A DNA stretch of 9,909 nucleotides from Nitrospirota bacterium (GCA_030605915.1 JAUWHM010000050.1:1-9909), one strand, 5' to 3'; positions 1 through 6,136 are shown, numbered from the stretch's first letter. Notes: generated from the letters alone by a model not told the origin. Made by a program: numbers and translations.

Positions 1-1
1 G

Positions 2-856
2 GAAGAATGGAAGCTATGGCCGTTGCCTGATCTGACTGTGGATGAAGACCCGAAGTCGCCCTTTGGACTTACAGAGAGAAGCACTATGGATGAACTGAGA
101 AAATCCAAACATGCATTGAGGAAATTTCACTATTTGCACCAACACTTTTCAGAAGACGTTGCGATGAAGAAAATGGCGGAATACTACAGAATGCTACCTT
201 GCGTAAAGAGCGTCACTCCGGAGAAACATGGTGACTTTGGTGACCTTATCATCGAGACCAGAAATGGGGAGGTCGAAATTTTTGATGTTAGACGTTCTCC
301 ACCAGGCTCCGTATCGTCTGGCCAATTAACAAAGGCTGATGTGCTAAAAGAAATGGAAAGACGTAGGCAGCGCTTCGAAGACCGTCTGGGCAAGGGCGAC
401 TGTTTCTTTTTGTTCAGCAAGGGAGCCGAACTATCCTTTGGGAAGATGAAAGTTTGTAAGGACTTAAAGGTAATTGTAGAGATTCTTCGTTCTGGTAGAT
501 CAGAAGAGGAAAAAATTGCTCTCCTAGAACTCTTAGGTGTTCTGCCTCTGGGAAGCGTGGAAGGGAGGACACTGGTAAGAAACTTTCGGGCATCTCACCA
601 ACTTGAAGAGCGAATTGATGGCGTTGTAAAAAAATCAGGCATAAGCCCGACTACATACGATGAGATTCCCCTCCTGCCCCCGGGCCTAAAGGAGCATTTA
701 TCGTCAATTAGAGACTCCAAAGCGAAAACAGAGAATGCTGTTGACAGAGAGAAAGACCCTCAAGTGAGAGAAAGACTGCAGAAACGGTTGCGGTGCCTTG
801 AAAAAGAAGAAAAGGAAACAAAAAAGCGGATAGACTTTTATAACAAAATGAGATAA
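2..856 (+). CDS. Hypothetical protein, probably 5'-partial, possible nuclease-like fold
   Basis: I do not recognise this protein. The frame is open from base 2 to the TAA at 854-856, so the real start is probably outside the window. Internal candidates are a TTG at 23 (277 aa) and an ATG at 86 (256 aa) with only a weak AGAGAG ribosome site. Numbering from the TTG, residues 40-100 have a helix followed by a G-D-F-G-D-L segment (D74) and a strand ending in I-F-D-V-R-R (D88, R90). That spacing loosely resembles a PD-(D/E)XK nuclease core with Arg in place of Lys, which is inference only. Residues about 230-277 are very rich in Lys, Glu and Arg and look like a charged helix or coiled coil. There is no signal peptide or membrane segment, so it is probably cytoplasmic. 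The downstream neighbour is a broken small gene with a strong ribosome site 21 bases after this stop. Confidence 0.6.
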   Translation, partial: EEWKLWPLPDLTVDEDPKSPFGLTERSTMDELRKSKHALRKFHYLHQHFSEDVAMKKMAEYYRMLPCVKSVTPEKHGDFGDLIIETRNGEVEIFDVRRSPPGSVSSGQLTKADVLKEMERRRQRFEDRLGKGDCFFLFSKGAELSFGKMKVCKDLKVIVEILRSGRSEEEKIALLELLGVLPLGSVEGRTLVRNFRASHQLEERIDGVVKKSGISPTTYDEIPLLPPGLKEHLSSIRDSKAKTENAVDREKDPQVRERLQKRLRCLEKEEKETKKRIDFYNKMR

Positions 857-901
857 CAACCCACTACGCTAATAGGTAAGGAGGAGGAATCTAAAATAAA
901 A

Positions 902-1106
902 ATGCGAGGTTATATGCTACTTTGTATAAAAAAAGTGACTTCAGGGGCTTGCCAAAATCACGCATCTTGACTTTAGTGGAGTTGATATTGCTTCAACAGA
1001 ATCTGTGAGCGATGCGATTCAGACGGTGCAGAAATGGTTAGAGAAGCATAAGAGAGAAGAAGAAAAAAAGGTTAGGTCTCCACATTTGACAAAAGAGACT
1101 GAATAG
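902..1106 (+). pseudogene. Small frameshifted gene, 67 codons if repaired
   Basis: A very strong ribosome site (AAGGAGGAGG, 878-887) precedes ATG 902, but that frame stops at TGA 968-970 after 22 codons. A different frame then runs without a stop to TAG 1104-1106 and reads like real protein: T-H-L-D-F-S-G-V-D-I near the start and a charged helix W-L-E-K-H-K-R-E-E-E-K-K near the end. Removing one G from the GGGG run at 944-947 joins the two frames into one 67-residue protein, so a single-base insertion (true mutation or assembly error) is the simplest explanation. The family is not recognised. The C-terminal half looks helical and cytoplasmic. The position just after the first gene suggests they may once have shared a transcript. 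The ATG lies about 14 bases after the ribosome site, which is slightly long. Confidence 0.5.
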
Positions 1107-1177
1107 GAAGAGTTAAAGGTTACTGCCTAAACCATTTTTCGAGAACGATATACCCTCACGCCCCCCCCTAACCCTCC

Positions 1178-1209
1178 CTTGAATAATTTCCTTGTGGAAT
1201 ATATTCAAG
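1178..1209. repeat. Imperfect palindrome (hairpin) upstream of the antitoxin gene
   Basis: CTTGAATA (1178-1185) is matched by TATTCAAG (1202-1209), and inside it TTCC (1188-1191) is matched by GGAA (1196-1199) around a TTGT loop. This makes 12 base pairs with one 2x2 internal loop. No T-run follows on the plus strand, so it does not look like a terminator. It may be a protein-binding site or a remnant of a mobile repeat. It is about 90 bases upstream of the vapB promoter. Confidence 0.5.
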
Positions 1210-1216
1210 CAACCTA

Positions 1217-1238
1217 TGCTTGTCCCCTGCTTGTCCCC
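1217..1238. repeat. 11-bp perfect tandem repeat, two copies
   Basis: TGCTTGTCCCC occurs twice back to back (1217-1227 and 1228-1238). Together with the eight-C run at 1161-1168 and the palindrome at 1178-1209 it makes the spacer before vapB unusually repetitive. The spacer 1107-1294 contains no gene that I can support. Its role is unknown; iterons or operator repeats are possible but two copies are not enough to claim either. Confidence 0.6.
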
Positions 1239-1294
1239 CAAAAATAGCCCTGAAACGGCCTATTTGACCTTTAGGGCAAAAACTGCCAAAGCAC

Positions 1295-1323
1295 TTGACA
1301 AGACACCTCATTTGTGTTATTTA
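1295..1323 (+). promoter_or_regulatory. Candidate promoter of the vapBC remnant
   Basis: A perfect TTGACA -35 box (1295-1300) is followed after 17 bases by TATTTA (1318-1323), a weak -10 with three matches to TATAAT. An alternative TTTATT at 1320-1325 has four matches with a 19-base spacer. Transcription would start about 15 bases before the antitoxin ATG. The -35 is convincing and the -10 is not. Confidence 0.45.
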
Positions 1324-1344
1324 TTACTACAGGATGTGGAGAAC

Positions 1345-1557
1345 ATGAGAGAGACTATAACAGTTAGTATACCGGAAGACATCAAGAAGCAACTCGATAA
1401 AATAACAGCTCAGGAAGGGACAACCCGTAGCGGTATTATTAGAGAGTCGTTGCGAGATTACCTGTTTATCCGCCAGTTTAGGTCCTTGCGTAAGAGAATG
1501 ATGGCTAAAGCCCCCCGCGCCTATACCGATCAGGACATCTTCGACCGCGTATCATGA
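1345..1557 (+). CDS. Ribbon-helix-helix antitoxin, VapB/CopG type
   Basis: This 70-residue protein begins M-R-E-T-I-T-V-S-I-P-E-D, the usual N-terminal beta strand of the MetJ/Arc/CopG DNA-binding fold. A first helix follows (about 11-24), then T-T-R-S-G-I-I-R-E-S-L as turn and second helix. The C-terminal tail, about residues 50-70 with A-Y-T-D-Q-D-I-F-D, matches the toxin-wrapping region of VapB-like antitoxins. Such proteins dimerise, bind their own operator and neutralise a PIN-domain RNase. The frame is open upstream to 1192, but the family N-terminus and the promoter at 1295-1323 place the start at ATG 1345. The stop overlaps the next start (ATGA, 1554-1557), typical of toxin-antitoxin pairs. 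Because the toxin downstream is gutted, this is now effectively an orphan antitoxin that may still act as a repressor. Confidence 0.8.
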   Translation: MRETITVSIPEDIKKQLDKITAQEGTTRSGIIRESLRDYLFIRQFRSLRKRMMAKAPRAYTDQDIFDRVS

Positions 1558-1652
1558 GAATACTTGACACAAATGTTTTAATTGCTGCCTTTATTTCTCC
1601 CCGGGATTTTTGGGAATATGAAAACAAGGCGATCAGCGGCAAATCCAATTAA
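1554..1652 (+). pseudogene. PIN-domain toxin remnant (VapC-like), internally deleted
   Basis: The start is coupled to the antitoxin through ATGA. The frame opens with M-R-I-L-D-T-N-V-L-I-A-A-F, the classic PIN-domain N-terminus with the first catalytic Asp (D5), but stops at TAA 1650-1652 after 32 codons; intact PIN toxins have roughly 130-150. The residues after F13 (I-S-P-R-D-F-W-E-Y-E) resemble the C-terminal end of COG1569-type PIN proteins (T-P-R-E-F-L-E), which suggests an in-frame internal deletion of about 100 codons and not simple truncation. The middle acidic residues of the active site are gone, so it should have no RNase activity. PIN toxins degrade RNA (tRNA, rRNA or mRNA) when freed from their antitoxin. 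The next gene starts 69 bases downstream. Confidence 0.75.
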
Positions 1653-1703
1653 TTTCTACCAATGGCAATATCGTCTATATGATGAGGCCTGTGTAGTTTC
1701 CTG

Positions 1704-1712
1704 AAAGGAGGA
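1704..1712 (+). promoter_or_regulatory. Strong ribosome binding site for the alcohol dehydrogenase
   Basis: AAAGGAGGA lies 9 bases before ATG 1722 and fixes that start. No convincing separate promoter was found between the vapC remnant and this gene. Confidence 0.7.
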
Positions 1713-1721
1713 AGTGAAGAG

Positions 1722-2885
1722 ATGAATCAGAGCTTCAATTTCAAAATCGTCCCGGAGATTATCTTTGGGAGAGGAGCAGTAGAGAAAGTTGGGCAGGAAG
1801 TTAGGAAGCGTGGAGGAAGTAAGATACTCCTCGTCAGCGATGGGGGAGTGGCTAAGGCCGGCTTGTTGGAGAAGGTGCGCCATCTGTTATTGAAAGAGAA
1901 ATTAGAGGTAGCTGTGTTCGATAAAGTGGAACCTGAGCCCTGGGTGGAGACAGCCGATGAGGCAGGAAAGATAGCCCGCCAAGAGGATTGCAATTTAGTT
2001 ATCGGCATTGGTGGAGGAAGCGCTATGGATGTAGCCAAGGCCGCTTCAGTTTTAGCTACTAACGAGGGGAAAGCATCGGATTACCAGGGACTCGATAAAG
2101 TTCCTGAGCCCGGACTTCCCAAGATAATGATTCCCACCACGGCAGGCACGGGAAGCGAAGTTACCTTCACAGCCGTTCTATCCAACAAGAAGCCAAAGGG
2201 CAAGGGGGGAATCAACAGTCCCTATCTATTCCCTCAGTTAGCCATTCTTGACCCGCTACTTACCCTGTCTATGCCACCCCCAGTAACTGCCTGCACTGGA
2301 ATGGACGCCTTGACCCATGCCATTGAGGCTTACACCTCCCTTCAGGCAAGTGCAATAAGTGATGCTTTGGCTCTTAAAGCTACCGAGCTCATTGCCCGGA
2401 ACCTAAGACTGACGGTAACCGATGGTCAGAACGTAGAGGCCAGGGAGAATATGCTCATGGGGAGCCTTTTAGCAGGAATAGCCCTGGCTAATGCTGGGGT
2501 GACTGCCGCTCATGCTCTTGCCTATCCCTTAGGAGGACTATACCGCATCGGGCACGGAGTGGCCAACGGCCTCATGCTTCCCTACATAATGGAATTTAAC
2601 TTAGAGTCCAGCCTAAAAAAATTTGCTAAAATTGCTGATGCTATGGGTGAGGAGGTGAGAAACCTTCCTTTGGAGGAAGCAGCTAAAAAGTCAGTGGCAG
2701 GCGCTAACAAGTTATCTCGCGAGATTAAAGTTCCTCGAAGGATAAGTGAACTCGAAGTCGGGATAACGGAGTCAAACTTCCCGGAAATGGTCACCTCAGC
2801 CATGAAGGTCACCCGCCCTTTGGAGAACAATCCCCGTAAGCTGACTGAGGAGGATGCCATGGCTATATATAAACGAGCTCTCTAA
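1722..2885 (+). CDS. kdnB: Iron-type alcohol dehydrogenase, probable Kdo 8-oxidase KdnB
   Basis: This is a 387-residue group III (Fe-dependent) alcohol dehydrogenase of normal length. The N-terminal dinucleotide-binding half has I-G-I-G-G-G-S-A-M-D (94-103) and P-T-T-A-G-T-G-S-E (138-146). The C-terminal helical half carries the four metal ligands D195, H199, H264 and H278 in the standard pattern (D-A-L-T-H, then A-H-A-L-A-Y-P-L-G-G and G-H-G-V-A-N-G). The family oxidises or reduces alcohols with NAD(P). The specific call rests on context: a DegT-type aminotransferase 741 bases downstream on the same strand matches the KdnB-KdnA pair of Shewanella oneidensis, where KdnB oxidises the C8 hydroxyl of Kdo to an aldehyde and KdnA aminates it. 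An ethanol, butanol or propanediol dehydrogenase is the alternative. Transcription may come from the vapB promoter or from an unrecognised one. The family is near certain; the substrate is moderately likely. Confidence 0.7.
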   Translation: MNQSFNFKIVPEIIFGRGAVEKVGQEVRKRGGSKILLVSDGGVAKAGLLEKVRHLLLKEKLEVAVFDKVEPEPWVETADEAGKIARQEDCNLVIGIGGGSAMDVAKAASVLATNEGKASDYQGLDKVPEPGLPKIMIPTTAGTGSEVTFTAVLSNKKPKGKGGINSPYLFPQLAILDPLLTLSMPPPVTACTGMDALTHAIEAYTSLQASAISDALALKATELIARNLRLTVTDGQNVEARENMLMGSLLAGIALANAGVTAAHALAYPLGGLYRIGHGVANGLMLPYIMEFNLESSLKKFAKIADAMGEEVRNLPLEEAAKKSVAGANKLSREIKVPRRISELEVGITESNFPEMVTSAMKVTRPLENNPRKLTEEDAMAIYKRAL

Positions 2886-2929
2886 CAAGACAGCCACAAG
2901 AAAGTAAAATGCTAATGCGGCAAAATAAC

Positions 2930-2958
2930 TTGACAGCTAATTAGAAAAGAGGTATTAT
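2930..2958 (+). promoter_or_regulatory. Near-consensus sigma-70 promoter for hicB-hicA
   Basis: TTGACA (2930-2935), a 17-base spacer and TATTAT (2953-2958) match 11 of 12 consensus positions. Transcription would begin near 2965 and give a leader of about 35 bases to the hicB start. Since kdnA begins only 35 bases after hicA with no terminator between, this promoter probably also drives kdnA. A ribosome site, AAAGGA or similar, lies just before ATG 3000. Confidence 0.8.
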
Positions 2959-2999
2959 TGGCATGAATGATAAATGCGGAAAAATAAGAAAGGAATAAA

Positions 3000-3341
3000 A
3001 TGAGACGAAAAGTGTATATGGATTTTGAACTCCATTGTATTCAGTATAAAGATAACAATTGGTATATTGCTCACTGTTTAGAACTCGATTTAGCTGCTCA
3101 AGGAAGGAGTCCACAGGGAGCTCGTAACACACTTGCCGATATGATTCGTGACCAGGTTCAGTTCGCTGTGGAGAATGACATGATGGATTCCCTTTTCCGT
3201 CCGGCTCCTGAAAAATATTGGAGGCAATATCATAAAATCACAGCTCAGAAGACGAAGGAATCTATCCTCTCGCATCCCCCAACCTCCCGACGAGAAGTTC
3301 TGAGACATATGGAGATCTCTCGGGCACCTGCCAATGTCTAA
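3000..3341 (+). CDS. hicB: HicB-family antitoxin
   Basis: The 113-residue protein has the HicB partial RNase-H-like fold at residues 5-58: N-N-W-Y-I-A-H-C-L-E-L-D (19-30) followed by a turn and the helix of S-P-Q-G-A-R-N-T-L-A-D-M-I (37-49). This is the usual HicB signature of an aromatic strand, a C-x-E-L-D segment and the small helix that covers the toxin. The last 50 residues are polar and helical with no obvious helix-turn-helix, so whether it represses its own promoter as many HicB proteins do is unclear. It overlaps hicA by 8 bases (hicA ATG at 3334, hicB TAA at 3339-3341), which indicates translational coupling. The antitoxin comes first here, the reverse of the E. coli hicA-hicB order. 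Confidence 0.85.
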   Translation: MRRKVYMDFELHCIQYKDNNWYIAHCLELDLAAQGRSPQGARNTLADMIRDQVQFAVENDMMDSLFRPAPEKYWRQYHKITAQKTKESILSHPPTSRREVLRHMEISRAPANV

Positions 3342-3591
3342 TGACAAGATTTTAAAAGATCGCGATCTAATCAAGAAGTTGAAAAAGCATGGTGTCCAAG
3401 TAATTCCCAGGAGGGGCAAAGGTGGCCATAGAATGCTCTTTCATCAAAGTATACGTGGACAAAAAGTTGGCTATCCTCTCCCATTCCATGGCCATAATCA
3501 TGATTGGCAAAAATCGGTTGTGAGAGCTGTGAGAGAAAGATTTGGAATATCAATAGAAGGATTCTACAAGAGAGTTAAGGGAGATAAATAG
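3334..3591 (+). CDS. hicA: HicA-family mRNA interferase toxin
   Basis: This 85-residue protein has the double-stranded-RNA-binding-like HicA fold: a D-L-I-K-K-L-K-K-H-G helix (11-20), the strand with R-R-G-K-G-G-H-R-M-L (26-35) and the C-terminal helix after Y-P-L-P-F-H. H32 is the expected catalytic histidine in the G-S/G-H motif. HicA toxins cut mRNA and tmRNA independently of translation when HicB is degraded. Length and motifs are complete, so the toxin should be functional. The C-terminus (G-I-S-I-E-G-F-Y-K-R) is slightly longer than in minimal HicA proteins. The aminotransferase gene follows after 35 bases. Confidence 0.88.
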   Translation: MSNDKILKDRDLIKKLKKHGVQVIPRRGKGGHRMLFHQSIRGQKVGYPLPFHGHNHDWQKSVVRAVRERFGISIEGFYKRVKGDK

Positions 3592-3626
3592 TCAATGACA
3601 AAGGGATTAGCGAGGGAGGAAAAGCG

Positions 3627-4799
3627 ATGGGAGGATCGGAGTTAATCGGGAAAGAAGAGAAAGAAGCCATAGCTGAAGTTATCGATAGGAGCGCTGTGCT
3701 CTTTCGGTATGGCTTCGATGAGAAGAGAAAGAATATCTTTAAGGTAAGCGAGTTCGAGGAAAAATTTGCCCGATATATGGGAGTAAAATATGCGCTGGCT
3801 GTATCCTCAGGGACAGCTTCACTGCGAGTAGCCCTGGCTGCTCTGGATATCGGCCCCGGGGATGAGGTAATAACCCAGGCATTCACCTTTGTAGCTACCA
3901 TTGAAGCCATAATGGAATCGGGAGCTACACCAATTATCGCTGAAGTGGATAAATCGCTCAACCTGGACCCGGAGGATTTCGGAGCTAAGATTGGTGAGAA
4001 GACCAAAGCAGTCGTCCCCGTGCATATGCTTGGTGTTCCGGCCCGAATGGACAGAATAATGGAAATCGCCAAGAAACATAACATCAAAATCTTAGAAGAT
4101 TCAGCTCAGGCCTGTGGCTCAAGTTTCCGGGGAAAGAAGACGGGGACAATAGGAGATATAGGAATTCACAGCTTTGATTATGTGAAGACGATAACCACGG
4201 GTGAAGGAGGGATGGTAGTCACCAATGACGAAGAGCTGTATCTGCGGGCATCCTGGTTCCACGACCACGGGCATCAGCATAAAGGGGATCGGCCCCGCGG
4301 CGAAGATACTAAGGAGATAGTCGGATTTAACTATCGGATGAGCGAGCTCCAGGGAGCCATTGGGCTGGTGCAGCTCAGTCGGCTGGATTATGTTATCTCA
4401 GAGCAGAGGAAGAATAAAAGCAAAATTAAAGAAGCTATAAGTAAAATACAGGGACTGCAATTCAGGGAACTTCCCGATGAGGCTGGCGATGGAGGAGACA
4501 CCCTCATCTTCTTCCTACCTAACAAAGGTATGGCCAGCGATTTTGAGGAGGAGTTGACCAAAGAGGGAGTTGGCACCAAGATCCTGCCATCTGCCTTAGG
4601 TTGGCACTATATCGGTCACTGGGAGCACATTATTGAAAAACTAAAGGACAAGGTGCAGTACAGGGTGGGCATGTGGCCTCAATCAGATAGCCTTCTGCGC
4701 CGGGCTATAGCCATCCCGATTTCGGTGAAGATGGCAGATGCCCAGACAGATAAGATAATTGCCGCCCTAAAGAAGGCAGCCAAAGCAGTCCTACTCTAA
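3627..4799 (+). CDS. kdnA: DegT/DnrJ/EryC1/StrS aminotransferase, probable Kdo8N synthase KdnA
   Basis: This 390-residue PLP-dependent fold-type I aminotransferase belongs to the sugar-modifying family. K187 in H-S-F-D-Y-V-K-T-I-T-T-G-E-G-G is the Schiff-base lysine, D158 in L-E-D-S-A-Q-A contacts the pyridine nitrogen, and S-S-G-T (60-63) holds the phosphate. The F-N-Y-R-M-S-E-L-Q-G-A-I-G helix (234-246) is also present. The segment F-H-D-H-G-H-Q-H-K-G-D-R-P-R-G (211-225) and the start G-G-S-E-L-I-G-K-E-E fit the KdnA-type subgroup as I remember it. With KdnB it would convert Kdo to 8-amino-3,8-dideoxy-Kdo using an amino-acid donor, in the cytoplasm, before CMP activation. The ribosome site GGGAGG lies 7 bases before ATG 3627. 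Alternatives are aminotransferases for perosamine-like sugars. The stop is 2 bases from the stop of a convergent gene. Confidence 0.7.
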   Translation: MGGSELIGKEEKEAIAEVIDRSAVLFRYGFDEKRKNIFKVSEFEEKFARYMGVKYALAVSSGTASLRVALAALDIGPGDEVITQAFTFVATIEAIMESGATPIIAEVDKSLNLDPEDFGAKIGEKTKAVVPVHMLGVPARMDRIMEIAKKHNIKILEDSAQACGSSFRGKKTGTIGDIGIHSFDYVKTITTGEGGMVVTNDEELYLRASWFHDHGHQHKGDRPRGEDTKEIVGFNYRMSELQGAIGLVQLSRLDYVISEQRKNKSKIKEAISKIQGLQFRELPDEAGDGGDTLIFFLPNKGMASDFEEELTKEGVGTKILPSALGWHYIGHWEHIIEKLKDKVQYRVGMWPQSDSLLRRAIAIPISVKMADAQTDKIIAALKKAAKAVLL

Positions 4800-4801
4800 C
4801 G

Positions 4802-5377
4802 CTAATATTTATTCCAGTGAAGGATATCTTGTAGTCTTCGCTTGGGGACATGTAAGACATTTTTGTCATCCTTCCAGTATTTAATGGAGTCTTTCATTTC
4901 CTCTACCACCGGGGATTCGTTAGGGTATCCAAGGGCAACTACTGAATCAATTTCGCAACGGCCAGGAATATTTAATATCCCTCTTAGCGCCTCCCTTTCT
5001 ATTGAGCCCAGCCAGCAGGAGCCAATCCCATCTTCTAAAGCAGCTAAGATGATATTCTCGATGGAAGCGGCCGCATCCCTTTCTCCTCCTGCTTTTACCT
5101 TCTCCTTATTTAAGAGAACGACGATATAGGCCACTGGCCTTTCCCCTTCAGGAGGATTTCCCCGGGGAACAATATAGCCCGCCCAACGCAGAGTCTTGAA
5201 AACCTGCTCAACTAAACCGGGCTCATCCACTACAATATATTCACCGGGCTGGAGATTAGCCGCCGAAGGAGCTAACCGGGCAGCTTTAATTAGCTTCTCC
5301 AAAATCTCTTTAGGAACAGGTTCCTGACTAAACCGCCTGATGGTCCGCCGCTTGCAGATAGCCTCATATACTTTCAT
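4802..5377 (-). CDS. FMN-dependent nitroreductase-family oxidoreductase
   Basis: This 191-residue single-domain nitroreductase has an N-terminal C-K-R-R-T-I-R-R-F (8-16) with the arginines that bind FMN phosphate, A-P-S-A-A-N-L-Q-P (36-44), and the D-A-A-A-S-I-E-N-I-I-L-A-A-L-E-D-G-I-G-S-C-W-L-G-S (101-125) dimer-interface and flavin segment. These homodimers use NAD(P)H to reduce nitro, quinone or flavin substrates, or act in dehalogenation or oxidation of small ring compounds; the natural substrate cannot be read from sequence. The ATG shares its A with the stop of the upstream cysteine hydrolase (TAATG, 5375-5379 on the plus strand), so the two are translationally coupled. It is the last gene of a three-gene minus-strand operon and no terminator is visible after it. 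Confidence 0.85.
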   Translation of the reverse strand: MKVYEAICKRRTIRRFSQEPVPKEILEKLIKAARLAPSAANLQPGEYIVVDEPGLVEQVFKTLRWAGYIVPRGNPPEGERPVAYIVVLLNKEKVKAGGERDAAASIENIILAALEDGIGSCWLGSIEREALRGILNIPGRCEIDSVVALGYPNESPVVEEMKDSIKYWKDDKNVLHVPKRRLQDILHWNKY

Positions 5378-5892
5378 TAGAGAACCTTTGCTCCGTAAAT
5401 CTTCTCCATCCGCTCCAGGGCAAACTGGTGGGCTTCTGGATCGAAGTCAGCTACTCCCTCTCTATAAACGATGACCTTATAATCTCTTGATCTCAAATCT
5501 CCTACCGTATCCATAACGCAGATGGAGGTGCAGACCCCCACCACCCCTACTTCCTCAATTTGATGCTCTTTTAAAACCTTATCTAAATCCGTTTCAAAGA
5601 ATCCACTGTATCTTCGCTTCTTTATAAGGACATCTCCGTCAAGCACTTCCAGCTCCTTAATAATATTCGCCCCATCTGTTCCCTCAAGGCAGTGCTTTGG
5701 GAAGAGTTTAAACTCTAAATCGTCCCCCTGGTGTGAATCACAGATGTAGATAACTAACTGGCCAGCCTGATGAGCCTCTTTTATCTTCTCTCTTACAAAG
5801 GGAATAATCTTTCTGGATTCCTTCCCGCAGAAGAGGGCTCCCCCTTCCGCCAAGAAATCCTTAAGCATATCAATCACCAGCAGTCCCTTCAT
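5377..5892 (-). CDS. Isochorismatase-like cysteine hydrolase, nicotinamidase type
   Basis: A compact alpha/beta cysteine hydrolase of 171 residues from ATG 5892. I prefer this start over the GTG three codons upstream because G-A-G-G-T lies at good distance and M-K-G-L-L-V-I-D-M is the usual family start. Catalytic residues are D8, a Lys at 91 or 92 in I-K-K-R-R-Y-S-G-F-F, and C125 in G-V-C-T-S-I-C-V. D52-S-H54 and H67 in F-P-K-H-C-L-E-G-T-D-G match the metal-binding Asp and His residues of nicotinamidases (PncA), which convert nicotinamide to nicotinic acid for NAD salvage. Other amidases of this superfamily share these motifs, so the substrate is not proven. The gene is sandwiched between a coiled-coil gene, whose stop is 11 bases upstream, and the overlapping nitroreductase. 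Confidence 0.8.
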   Translation of the reverse strand: MKGLLVIDMLKDFLAEGGALFCGKESRKIIPFVREKIKEAHQAGQLVIYICDSHQGDDLEFKLFPKHCLEGTDGANIIKELEVLDGDVLIKKRRYSGFFETDLDKVLKEHQIEEVGVVGVCTSICVMDTVGDLRSRDYKVIVYREGVADFDPEAHQFALERMEKIYGAKVL

Positions 5893-5902
5893 TGCATCCA
5901 CC

Positions 5903-6136
5903 TCATGCTCTGGCCTTGATAATATGAAGCTCCTTCTTCATGAAGGTTAAATCTTCCTCAATCCTCTTCAGTTCCTTCAGGATGGATTCATTCTGTTTCA
6001 TGATTTTGTCCAGTTTCTGGTCTATGCTTACCTCCTTCAGCGGGGCTACTTTGCCCTTCTTCTCCTCTACCGCTAAAGAGATAAAAATGGTGGAGAGCAC
6101 AAGAGTCATAACGGCTATCGCCAACCACTTCTTCAC
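5903..6136 (-). CDS. Small membrane-anchored coiled-coil protein
   Basis: This 77-residue protein is not assigned to a family. Residues 4-22 are a hydrophobic N-terminal segment after two lysines, which could be a membrane anchor or an uncleaved signal peptide. Residues 38-73 form an unbroken coiled coil with perfect 3-4 spacing of I38, L42, I45, N49, I52, L56, I59, L63, M66, L70 and I73. N49 falls at an a position, as in GCN4-type parallel dimers. This predicts a dimer on the periplasmic side. The start is GTG 6136, fixed by AGGAGGTGA 6 bases upstream. It is first in an operon with the cysteine hydrolase and nitroreductase; any partnership is speculative. The family may be lineage-specific. 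Confidence 0.75.
   Translation of the reverse strand: MKKWLAIAVMTLVLSTIFISLAVEEKKGKVAPLKEVSIDQKLDKIMKQNESILKELKRIEEDLTFMKKELHIIKARA

Noticed and set aside
1178..1209. Palindrome as a rho-independent terminator
   Set aside because: No T-run follows on either side in the right place.
1192..1344. In-frame N-terminal extension of the antitoxin to an upstream ATG at 1192
   Set aside because: The extension has no family similarity, covers the repeat-rich spacer and promoter, and the ribbon-helix-helix fold starts at ATG 1345.
1564..1592. TTGACA within the toxin remnant as a kdnB promoter
   Set aside because: No acceptable -10 box at 16-18 bases; the motif is part of the conserved L-D-T codons.
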